Assembly (NCBI GenBank): GCA_963693635.1
Contig: CAVOBC010000076.1
Coordinates: 1-15,548, forward strand
DNA from: CAVOBC01 sp963693635
Lineage (GTDB): Bacteria > Pseudomonadota > Gammaproteobacteria > Pseudomonadales > Azotimanducaceae
DNA length: 15,548 nucleotides
Reading direction: 5' to 3'
Made by a program: the position numbers and the translations under genes. The notes under the pieces were generated by a model. It made no database searches. It saw only the letters and a program-made list of their open reading frames with translations, and had not been told where the DNA came from. Below, in pieces: positions 1 to 7,196 of this stretch. Position 1 is the stretch's first letter. Each line of letters starts with the position of its first letter.

Positions 1-66
1 GGTCTGCTCGCCTCTTGCGTGCGAGGGCTCTGGTGAAAGCCTCTTGTAAAGGGCTCTTGTGAAAGA
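1..66. repeat. Degenerate tandem repeat upstream of the YkgJ-like gene
   Basis: Three related units follow one another: gggctctggtgaaa (25-38), gcctcttgtaaa (39-50) and gggctcttgtgaaa (51-64). A looser related piece, cctcttgcgtgcga, lies before them at 11-24. The wording (GCCTCTTGTAAA) resembles the 15-bp units at 1417-1446 and 12429-12473, so this may be a diverged member of the same family. No gene was found in bases 1-203. Confidence 0.5.
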
Positions 67-203
67 GTTGGTTACCGCGTTGAAGCTGAACCAGAGTCGG
101 CTGCAGCCTTGTGCTTAAAGACTGTAGCCGCGTGCCGCCGCGTCCGCAACCGGCGCTGATGGACTCACGTGCCTGTACTGAATAATCCTTCGAGAACGCG
201 AAA

Positions 204-836
204 GTGACCGACCGCATCCCCCTCCGACAACTGCAGGCCAGCGACCCGGACCTCCCCGCCGGGAGCCTTGCCGACTGGTTAGCATCCAAGACGAGCGCCG
301 GATCGCGGCCCGCCGTCTCCAACGTGCCGTGCGGCGCTTGCAACGCGTGCTGCCGATCCGGCTACTTCATCCAGATTCACCCCGATGAGGCGGACACCCT
401 TGCCCACATCCCCAGCGTGCATCTCTTCGGGGTCCCCGGTTTGCCGGGGCACCGCCTGCTCGGCGGGGCCGAGAGTGCTTGCCCGATGCTCGTCGACGAC
501 GCCTGTTCGATCTACGAACACCGACCCCGCTCGTGCAGAACCTTTGATTGCCGGTTATTTGCTGCGACGGGGCTTGACCCAGGAGACGACAAACCGCTGA
601 TCAGAGCGCAGGCGAAACGTTGGTACTTTGATAAGAAACCCGAGAAAAACGCCGACAAAAGCGCTAACAAAAGCGGAGAGAGCGACCGGGAACCCGATCT
701 CCACCGCGACGTGCGCGAGGCGGCGACGCGCATCGCGGCCGATACATCTGATTTATCCGACGCCGACCGCGCCAATCCGATTCGGGTCGGCTACGCCGCT
801 GTGTCAACCGTTAATGGCGACACTAACAAACGTTAG
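204..836 (+). CDS. YkgJ-family cysteine cluster protein (putative zinc- or iron-binding)
   Basis: The 210-residue product has the cysteine pattern of the YkgJ/UPF0153 family. It reads C43-x2-C46-x2-C49-C50 near the start, then C93, C101, C111 and C116, the last two within the typical 'RPRSCRTFDC' context. The family is thought to bind a metal ion or Fe-S cluster; no reaction is established, so only the metal-binding core is inferred. The protein is probably cytoplasmic, with no signal peptide or membrane segment. The start is GTG with only a weak ribosome binding site. After the core, residues 148-159 form three lysine-rich four-residue repeats (KNAD, KSAN, KSGE) encoded by three 12-bp units, inside a charged tail of about 65 residues. 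It stands alone and is convergent with the small gene at 904-1191. Confidence 0.85.
   Translation: MTDRIPLRQLQASDPDLPAGSLADWLASKTSAGSRPAVSNVPCGACNACCRSGYFIQIHPDEADTLAHIPSVHLFGVPGLPGHRLLGGAESACPMLVDDACSIYEHRPRSCRTFDCRLFAATGLDPGDDKPLIRAQAKRWYFDKKPEKNADKSANKSGESDREPDLHRDVREAATRIAADTSDLSDADRANPIRVGYAAVSTVNGDTNKR
645..680 (+). repeat. In-frame 12-bp tandem repeat within the YkgJ-like gene
   Basis: Three 12-bp units at 645-656, 657-668 and 669-680 encode KNAD, KSAN and KSGE. Because the unit is a multiple of three, copy-number changes would lengthen the charged tail without breaking the reading frame. The tract is much richer in A than the surrounding DNA. Confidence 0.7.
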
Positions 837-903
837 ATCTCCACCATTCCTGCCATTCCCTCCGTTCCCGGCATTCCCACGGTCGATCACCGGCGCCGGA
901 TTG

Positions 904-1191
904 CTATCGCGGTACGTCGCCCGTGTAGGTAACGCCGATTGCGTCGCCCAATGCCTGTATCGCGCGGCGAACCTCATCAGCATTTTCGTCACGAAAAACC
1001 GGCGGCAGGATCGCTTCGTGGTCGTGGGTCCACGGCTTGGGGACCTGTCCGGCATAGAAGATCCCGACGTAGGTCGCGCGGTCAAAAGGCAGGGATTCTG
1101 CAACCATCCGCTGAATGATCACATTGTTGCGTGAGATGTCATCAAGCTGCGCTAATTCCTCTGCCGTCATCGTTGGTTGATCCTCATTCAT
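904..1191 (-). CDS. Small conserved-looking protein of unknown function (95 aa)
   Basis: I do not recognise this protein. It is acidic, soluble-looking and has no cysteine cluster, signal peptide or membrane span. The middle has an aromatic/proline-rich segment (VGIFYAGQVPKPWTHDHE, about residues 42-59), then a helical stretch (DENADEVRRAIQALGDAIG, about 68-86). The sequence composition looks like real protein rather than a shadow frame, and there is no competing ORF of quality on the plus strand. The first ATG (1191) overlaps by 8 nt the stop of a possible upstream fragment (1184-1441). A second ATG at 1170 has a better-placed GAGGA about ten bases ahead and may be the true start. Confidence 0.55.
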   Translation of the reverse strand: MNEDQPTMTAEELAQLDDISRNNVIIQRMVAESLPFDRATYVGIFYAGQVPKPWTHDHEAILPPVFRDENADEVRRAIQALGDAIGVTYTGDVPR

Positions 1192-1378
1192 CGTGCGCTG
1201 TTAACATTGTGCACTGCCACTCGAATTGCTCCACATCCCCGTCGATCTCCAACGGTCCCACAGCCCGCAGACGCGCGCAAGGATGCGCCGCGAGGTGCCG
1301 CCGCAGCATGCCCCGCTTGATGACATGTCCGGCTCCTGCGTCGACCCCGACTTCGACAGACCAGCGGAACGGCGAGAC
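1184..1378 (-). pseudogene. Possible 3' fragment of an unknown gene, cut by the repeat
   Basis: An open minus-strand frame reads through RLRAVGPLEIDGDVEQFEWQ and ends in ...TMLTAHDE at 1184. Its stop overlaps the ATG of the 95-aa gene by 8 nt, as in translationally coupled neighbours. Going upstream, the frame runs straight into the 15-bp tandem units of the repeat at 1399-1529, and its only far-upstream start codon (TTG, 1441) lies inside the repeat. The simplest reading is a gene whose front was lost when the repeat arrived. I do not recognise the product, and a chance ORF is possible. Confidence 0.25.
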
Positions 1379-1416
1379 GCGGGGCGATGTGCTAGCTTGT
1401 GCAGGGATGCACCGCC

Positions 1417-1446
1417 TTTTCTGTAAGCCTCTTTTCTGCAAGCCTC
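1417..1446 (+). repeat. 15-bp tandem units inside repeat copy A
   Basis: Two units differ by a single base: ttttctgtaagcctc and ttttctgcaagcctc, followed by a decayed third unit (tattgcgtgtaagaag). The same units appear reversed inside copy B. Confidence 0.8.
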
Positions 1447-1497
1447 TATTGCGTGTAAGAAGATGCGAGGTTTACTTGCAAACCGACTCCCAAGAAT

Positions 1498-1524
1498 TGT
1501 CAGGACGACAATTGGGGATATAAG
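1498..1524 (+). promoter_or_regulatory. Promoter-like sequence carried by repeat copy A
   Basis: TTGTCA (1498-1503) and TATAAG (1519-1524), separated by 15 bases, resemble sigma-70 -35 and -10 boxes. They lie about 55 bases before the carboxylase ATG. In copy B the -10 part reads 'gggacaag' and is not promoter-like, so the resemblance at copy A comes from a local difference. The spacing is short for sigma-70 and no experiment supports it. Confidence 0.3.
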
Positions 1525-1578
1525 AACCAGCTGGGGTCTCGCCCGCTTCCGGGGCGCGTTACCGGGGAAGCGAACTCT

Positions 1579-4500
1579 ATGGCCATCAAGAAACTTCTGG
1601 TCGCCAACCGTGGCGAAATTGCCATTCGCATCATGCGCACGGCAGCTGATCTCGGCATCGAGACGGTCGCCATCTATTCCAGCGACGACTCAAACTCGCT
1701 CCATCTGCGCAAGGCCTCACACGCACGGATGATCGACGGCGAGGGCACGAGTGCTTATCTCAACATCGCCGCGATCATTGGCGCCGCCAAAGACGAAGGT
1801 TGCGATGCCATCCATCCCGGGTACGGGTTTCTGTCAGAGAATCCGGATTTCGCCGAAAACTGCCAGTTCTCCGGCATCCGCTATGTCGGCCCGCCTGCCG
1901 AGATCCTGCAGCTCTTTGGCAACAAGGCACGCGCGCGGGACCTCGCCCATCGCAGCGAAGTGCCTATCGTTGATGGCACCCGTGCCGCGACGAGTCTTGA
2001 TGAAGCCGGGGATTTTTTCACTTCCCTTGCGCCCGGCTCCCGCATGATTGTCAAAGCGATATCAGGTGGTGGCGGCCGCGGTATTCGCATTGTAACTTCG
2101 CTTGATGAGTTGCCAGAGCTCTATGAGCGTTGTCGCTCGAGTCCGAGAACGCGTTTGGCAGTGGCGAGTTGTATGTCGAGGAGTTTATGGCGAGAGCCCG
2201 TCACATCGAGGTACAGGTCGTGGGCGACGCACACGGCGCGGTCACCCACCTTGGCGAACGGGACTGCAGCGTGCAGCGCCGCCACCAGAAGCTGCTCGAA
2301 CTTGCCCCGGCACCCGGGCTCCAGGATGAGCACCGCAGCCAACTCATCGCCTCGGCCATCAAGCTCGCCGAGGCCTGCCAATACAGCAACATCGGCACCT
2401 TTGAATTCCTGGTGAACGCCAACGACCACAGCCGCTTTGCATTTATAGAGGCGAACCCCCGACTCCAGGTCGAACACACGGTCACCGAAGAGGTGATGGG
2501 CGTTGATCTTGTTGAGGTGCAATTGCGACTCGCAGGCGGTGAACGCCTCGCGGATCTGGACCTGCCCGACGGTATGCGCCCAACGGGCCACGCGATCCAA
2601 TGCCGAGTCAATATGGAGACGATGCAACCTGACGGCACAACGCTGCCCTCAGGCGGCGTCATCACCGCATTCAACCCTGCGAGCGGCCCGGGCGTTCGGA
2701 GCGACACCTTCGGCTATGCCGGCTACTCCACCAATCCACGCTTTGACTCTCTGCTCGGCAAGCTCGTGGTCCACCATCGGGGCGCGTTCGATGACACGCT
2801 CACACGCACCTACCGCGCGCTGTGCGAATACGAGGTGGGCGGCGTACGCACCAATCTCGATCTGCTGGCGGCCCTCGTCATGCGGCCTGAACTCCGCAAT
2901 GGCCAATTCCACACGCGGTTCGTCGACGACTGCCTGACCGAGCTCATCGATGCATCCGACCGACCCCGACTCTTCTTTGACGGCGGCGCGACTAACTCTT
3001 CTGCGAGTCCCGGCCCCCGGGCGACCGCAGGCGCCGCTGTCGATACCAGCGACCCGCTGGCCGTGCTCGATTACGGCAAGCTTAGTACCGCCGGCGTCGC
3101 CGCGACCGCTGACACTGCGCCGGGTGAGCACGCGGTACTCGCGCCGATGCAGGGGACCGTCATCCAGGTGATGCAGCGCGTGGGCGATGAAGTGAGCCCC
3201 AGCACTACCCTCGTCATCCTCGATGCCATGAAGATGGAGCATGAGATCAAGGCGGGCGCCCCCGGCATCATCGACCGCATTACCATTCATGAAGGCGACA
3301 CCATCTATGAGCAACATCCGTTGCTCGTCATTCGCCTGCAGGACGTCGAGGACCTTGAGCCGGCCGAACAGGAGGACATCGACCTCGATCACATCCGCGG
3401 CGATCTCGCCGAGGTCCAGGCGCGCCGGCGAACAACGCTGGACGAGGCGCGCCCCGATGCTGTCCAAAGACGCGCCGACAAGGACCAGCGAACCGCACGA
3501 ACGAACGTTCTGGATCTGGTTGATGCAGACACCTTTGTTGAGTACGGCAGTTTGGTACTCGCGGCGCAGCGCCGCCGCCGGTCAATCGATGAGCTGATCG
3601 AGAAGAGCCCCGCCGATGGCATGATCACGGGTGTCGGCGCAATCAACGCACACCTGTTTGACGATCCGGATTCGCGCTGCGTGATCATGTCCTATGACTA
3701 CACCGTGTTCGCCGGCACCCAGGGCGCACAAAACCATCGCAAGACTGATCGCATGGTCAGCATCGCAGAAAACGGTCGAATGCCGGTCGTGCTGTTTGCC
3801 GAGGGCGGCGGCGGCCGGCCCGGCGACACGGACGGTATCGCGGGCTCGACCACCACCACGTTTGCCCGCTTTGCCCAGCTAAGCGGCCTGGTACCGATGG
3901 TCGGCATCACCTCGGGTCGTTGCTTCGCGGGCAACGCATCCCTGCTCGGCTGTTGTGATGTCATTATCGCCACCGCCAACGCCAACATCGGCATGGGCGG
4001 CCCGGCGATGATCGAGGGTGGCGGTCTCGGCATTTTCTCGCCGGAAGAAATCGGGCCCTTGTCAGTTCAGATCAAGAGCGGTGTCGTCGACATCGCGGTG
4101 TCTGACGAAGCTGACGCCGTGCGCGTAGCCAAGCAGTATCTGTCGTATTTTCAGGGCCGGGTCAGCCAATGGCAGGCGCCTGACCAACGCGCCATGCGCA
4201 ATATCGTTCCCGAAAACCGGCTCCGCATCTACGACGTGCGCCGGGTGATCAACACGCTGGCGGATGTCGACACGGTGCTCGAACTTCGGCCCGGCTTCGG
4301 CGTCGGCATGATTACCAGTCTGATCCGCATCGAAGGTCGACCGGTGGGCGTCATTGCCAACAACCCGGCACACCTCGGCGGTGCAATCGACTCAGACGGC
4401 GCGGACAAGGGTGCGCGCTTCATGCAACTGCTGGACGCCTTCGACATTCCTCTGCTGCATCTCTGCGACACGCCGGGGATCATGGTCGGGCCCGAGATTG

Positions 4501-4940
4501 AGAAGACCGCGTTGGTACGGCACTCCTCGCGCATGTTTATCACCGGCGCCAACCTGTCGATTCCGTACTTCACCATCGTCCTGCGCAAAGCCTATGGGCT
4601 GGGTGCCATCGCTATGGCAGGCGGGTCGTACAAAACACCATTTTTCTCGGTCGCGTGGCCCACCGGCGAATTCGGTGGCATGGGCCTCGAGGGTTCGCTC
4701 AAGCTGGGCTACCGGGCTGAACTCGCCGCCATCGAAGACCCGGACGAACGTCGCGAGCGCTACGAAGAGATGGTCGAGCGGGCCTATCAAACTGGCAAGG
4801 CCCTCAACTACGCGTCGCTCTTCAGCGTCGATGACACCATTGATCCTGCTGACTCGCGGCGCTGGTTGGTCAACCTGCTAAAGAGCGTGCGGGTATCACC
4901 GCGCAGTGGCAAGAAACGTCCTGCCGTTGACGCCTGGTAG
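1579..4940 (+). CDS. Single-chain acyl-CoA carboxylase (BC-BCCP-CT fusion), interrupted by an apparent frameshift
   Basis: Biotin-dependent carboxylase with all functions on one chain of about 1,120 residues, similar in layout to the long-chain acyl-CoA carboxylase type. It would use ATP and bicarbonate to carboxylate biotin and transfer the carboxyl group to an acyl-CoA. The N-terminal biotin carboxylase starts KKLLVANRGEIAIRIMRT, has the ATP-grasp loop SGGGGRGIRI and later EANPRLQVEHTVTE. The biotin carrier region has AMKMEHE with the biotinylated lysine codon at 3231-3233. The carboxyltransferase follows, with GGGGRPGDTDG, SGRCFAGNA and NNPAHLGGAIDSDGADKGARF. The ATG has GGGGAAG just upstream. 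One frame runs from 1579 to 2415, but homology leaves it near 2131-2145 and continues in the frame ending at 4940. Substrate cannot be told from sequence. As written, no full-length protein is made. Confidence 0.88.
2131..2145 (+). other. Frameshift site in the carboxylase (about one base missing)
   Basis: Upstream the biotin carboxylase reads ...DELPELYERCRS. Downstream the family-like sequence ESENAFGSGELYVEEFM is in the frame one base earlier. Adding a single base (for example a second G in 'ctcgag') would join them as ...YERCRSESENAFG.... There is no homopolymer slippery heptamer, so programmed frameshifting is unlikely. A mutation or a sequencing/assembly error fits better. Confidence 0.85.
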
Positions 4941-5067
4941 TCCCCAGCCCGCCTGACTGGTCACAGTTTGCCGCACCGAAAGGGCATAATGCACCACTCA
5001 CCCGCTGCGCTGACACATCCGTGCCGGCAACAGTAACCGCCCGACAGCAGAGATCCAGGAACCTTTA

Positions 5068-6057
5068 GTGAACACACGCGCCATTCTTCTCGCTCCCAGC
5101 AACGACGCCGGCCAGCGCCGACTCGGCCAACTGCAAAAGCTCGCCAACAAGAACCAGCTCGTCAAATTCGACCTGGTCGACGCGACTGAGAGTCAGGATG
5201 ACATCGTCGCCAACTGCACCGGCGCCGACGTGATCATCGCGCCCAACATTGAGTCCAGCAACCCCATCTGCGCCGCTATACCCGGTCTGAAATTGCTCCA
5301 GACCTTCAGCGCCGGCACCGATCAACTCGACAAGGGCAAGCTGCTCAATCTCGGCACCCGGGTCGCCAACAATGGCGGCGCCAATGCTGTGTGCGTTGCC
5401 GAGCACGCGATCTGGCTAATGCTCACGATCAATCACAAGTTTGATCAACAGATCGAGAGTGTCCGCGCTGGCAAGTGGTCGCAGGACGTCACGGGTCCCC
5501 TGACTGAATTCACGACGCTTGTCGACAAGCGGGTCGGCATCATTGGCCTTGGGCGAATCGGCTCGCGTGTTGCCAGGCGCCTCCGGGGCTGGGAGTGCGA
5601 GGTGGTGTATCACGACCTCGAGACGTTCGACGCCGACTACGAAGCCGACGCCGGCGCACGCCGGGTACCGCTTGATGAGCTTATTGCGACCTCAGATTAC
5701 GTATCACTGCATGTCCCGCTCGACCGCGTGACCCGAGCCATGTACAGCGATGCTGAATTCAAGGCCATGAAGCCGACTGCCGTCCTGATCAATACCTGCC
5801 GCGGCCCGGTCGTCGACGAGGCAGCCATGACGAAAGCGTTACAGGCGGGCGAGATCTGGGGGGCAGGGATGGACGTGACAGAAGTGGAGCCGACCGATCC
5901 CAACAACCCGCTCATCACCATGCCCAACGTCGTGATCACGCCACACCAGGGCGCGCGGGTCATTCAGTCCGAGTGGAATGCCGACCTCAATGCCGTCGAG
6001 AATGCCGAGCGCATAGCGCGGGGCCTCGAACCCTATTGGGTCGTCGATCCCGTCTGA
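5068..6057 (+). CDS. D-2-hydroxyacid dehydrogenase (NAD-dependent)
   Basis: A 329-residue enzyme of the D-isomer-specific 2-hydroxyacid dehydrogenase family, which interconverts 2-oxoacids and D-2-hydroxyacids with NAD(P)H. The Rossmann motif GLGRIG is at 160-165 and the following strand ends in an acidic residue (VVYHD), which favours NAD. Catalytic candidates are R245 (in NTCRGPVVDE, where most relatives have NTARG), E272 in DVTEVEP, and H293 in TPHQGA. The length is normal. The start is GTG with AGGAA six bases upstream. It follows the carboxylase by 127 nt on the same strand, so co-transcription is possible but not shown. The substrate is unknown; glyoxylate/hydroxypyruvate-type or phosphoglycerate-like substrates are both conceivable. 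Confidence 0.9.
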   Translation: MNTRAILLAPSNDAGQRRLGQLQKLANKNQLVKFDLVDATESQDDIVANCTGADVIIAPNIESSNPICAAIPGLKLLQTFSAGTDQLDKGKLLNLGTRVANNGGANAVCVAEHAIWLMLTINHKFDQQIESVRAGKWSQDVTGPLTEFTTLVDKRVGIIGLGRIGSRVARRLRGWECEVVYHDLETFDADYEADAGARRVPLDELIATSDYVSLHVPLDRVTRAMYSDAEFKAMKPTAVLINTCRGPVVDEAAMTKALQAGEIWGAGMDVTEVEPTDPNNPLITMPNVVITPHQGARVIQSEWNADLNAVENAERIARGLEPYWVVDPV

Positions 6058-6512
6058 TCGCGTCATCAGCAGTCGTCCGGCCCGCCCGATCCTTCCGGAT
6101 AGGTTGGGTTGGGCGAGGTCGCCACAAGCGTCACTTCGCCTTTCTGATGAACAGAAAATCGCCGCCCTCATTGGCCCGCCTTGCGGATGTCGCCAAGCTC
6201 AGGCGCTTGTTCGGCAGCGAGCATGACCGGGCGACGAATCCGCGAATACAGCGAGGTTGAGTCCACCACGCCTTCGTTTGCCCTCAACTCACTGATCCCT
6301 CAACACACTGATGAGGGCGTTCGCAAACGCCGAGTGATCGCCCTGCGAGCGCGACCGCAAGGTTATCAACGTGAACTGGCAAAAGGCCTTACCCACCCGT
6401 CGCCAGACCTCTGCTACACTTCGCCGCTTTCGAAACGCGGGCGGCACCGCCCCATCGCAGCGGCCGCCAGCGCTCGCCAGAAACGTCGGCGGCAGACGCA
6501 GGAACAAACAGC
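6058..6512. other. 455-bp intergenic gap before coaE
   Basis: I see no convincing gene. A minus-strand frame of about 35 codons between stops (about 6176-6280) reads ...EGVVDSTSLYSRIRRPVM... and ends at the TGA near 6176. It looks somewhat protein-like and could be a gene remnant, but it has no start codon and I do not recognise it. A possible extended -10 box precedes coaE (6412-6420). Confidence 0.4.
6412..6420 (+). promoter_or_regulatory. Possible extended -10 promoter element for coaE
   Basis: The sequence tgctacact matches an extended -10 (TG-n-TACACT), a form often used without a good -35 box. No clear -35 is found at the usual spacing. It lies about 95 bases before the coaE ATG. Confidence 0.3.
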
Positions 6513-7112
6513 ATGGCGGACTTCATCGTGGTCATCACGGGCGGTATTGGCAGCGGCAAGACCGCCGTTTCGGACCGCTTCACAGCACTCGGCATAACGG
6601 TTCTCGACATGGACATCACAGCGCGTGAGGTTGTCGAACCGGGTGAGCCCGCGCTCGCCGATATCGTCACCCGCTTTGGCGACAACATGCTGGATGCCGC
6701 CGGTCAACTGGATCGTCGGGCAATGCGTGAGCACGTTTTCGCCAACCCCGACGACCGCCGATGGCTCGAAGGGCTACTGCACCCGGCGATCAACCGACGC
6801 ATCGCCGACCAATTGAAGGCAGCGACGTCGAGCTACGCCATCGTCGTCAACCCGCTACTGCGCGGCAAGGGCGGCTACATCACCCGCGTGCTGGTCGTTG
6901 ACGTGCCGGTTGCGGTGCAGATCGAGCGGACGATGGCCCGCGACGATGTGGAACGCGAACAGGCAGAAGCGATCGTCAGCTCACAAATAGACCGCGAGTC
7001 CCGACTCGCACTCGCAGACGACGTCATTGTGAATGATGGCGATCTCGAGACGTTGAGCGCCAGCGTGGACGCACTGCATCGCGACTACCTGGACGCGGCT
7101 GGCGCGAGCTAA
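6513..7112 (+). CDS. coaE: Dephospho-CoA kinase
   Basis: A 199-residue P-loop kinase that carries out the last step of coenzyme A synthesis, phosphorylating the 3'-hydroxyl of the ribose of dephospho-CoA in the cytoplasm. The P-loop GGIGSGKT is at residues 10-17. It is followed by the family's substrate-binding stretch (LDMDITAREVVEPG), the LDRRAMREHVFANP segment, HPAINRRI, and the core strand VVNPLLRGKGG where most relatives have 'PLL(F/Y)E'. The later VDVPVAVQIERTMARD and IVNDG are also typical. The length fits the family. The ATG has AGGAA about eight bases upstream. In many gammaproteobacteria coaE sits with pilin genes; here it does not, and it is convergent with the pot operon. Confidence 0.93.
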   Translation: MADFIVVITGGIGSGKTAVSDRFTALGITVLDMDITAREVVEPGEPALADIVTRFGDNMLDAAGQLDRRAMREHVFANPDDRRWLEGLLHPAINRRIADQLKAATSSYAIVVNPLLRGKGGYITRVLVVDVPVAVQIERTMARDDVEREQAEAIVSSQIDRESRLALADDVIVNDGDLETLSASVDALHRDYLDAAGAS

Positions 7113-7136
7113 TTGTTGTGCCAGCCCCGCAACAGA

Positions 7137-7194
7137 GTTCCCGGACAGGAACGAGCAGTTGTCCCCAAATTGCCATCCTGACAAAGCCGGGAAC
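7137..7194. repeat. Partial copy C of the dispersed repeat, inside an inverted repeat
   Basis: The gap between coaE and potC holds a 26-bp core (7159-7184) matching 12365-12390 of copy B at 24 of 26 positions, and more loosely the reverse of 1498-1521 in copy A. The core is bounded by ttgtc and gacaa (inverted), and the whole block by gttcccgg (7137-7144) and ccgggaac (7187-7194), a perfect 8-bp inverted repeat. The decamer ggacaggaac (7143-7152) also recurs at 12521-12530. It lies between two convergent gene ends and might fold, but it lacks a U-tract. Confidence 0.65.
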
Positions 7195-7196
7195 GG

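Larger units (their letters stand above)
1399..1529 (+). repeat. Dispersed ~130-bp repeat, copy A
   Basis: This block is repeated in inverted orientation at 12360-12489. From the left it has a short palindrome-like start (gtgcagggatgcaccgcc), two 15-bp tandem units (ttttctgtaagcctc 1417-1431, ttttctgcaagcctc 1432-1446), and a 42-nt core (1463-1504) that differs from copy B at one position. It ends in a hairpin attgtc-aggac-gacaat (1496-1512) and 'ggggatataagaacc'. The core contains an imperfect inverted repeat ggtttacttgcaaacc (1469-1484). No transposase lies nearby, so it resembles a MITE- or REPIN-like non-autonomous element. Confidence 0.85.

Noticed and set aside
2131..2145. Programmed ribosomal frameshifting in the carboxylase
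   Set aside because: No X-XXY-YYZ slippery sequence or similar homopolymer is present, and families of this type do not use it.
2649..3467. Minus-strand open frame of 272 codons
   Set aside because: It is antisense to the carrier region of the carboxylase and shows no family features.
6176..6280. Minus-strand peptide reading EGVVDSTSLYSRIRRPVM
   Set aside because: It is only about 35 codons between stops, has no start codon and no recognised family. It is noted as a possible remnant but not called a gene.
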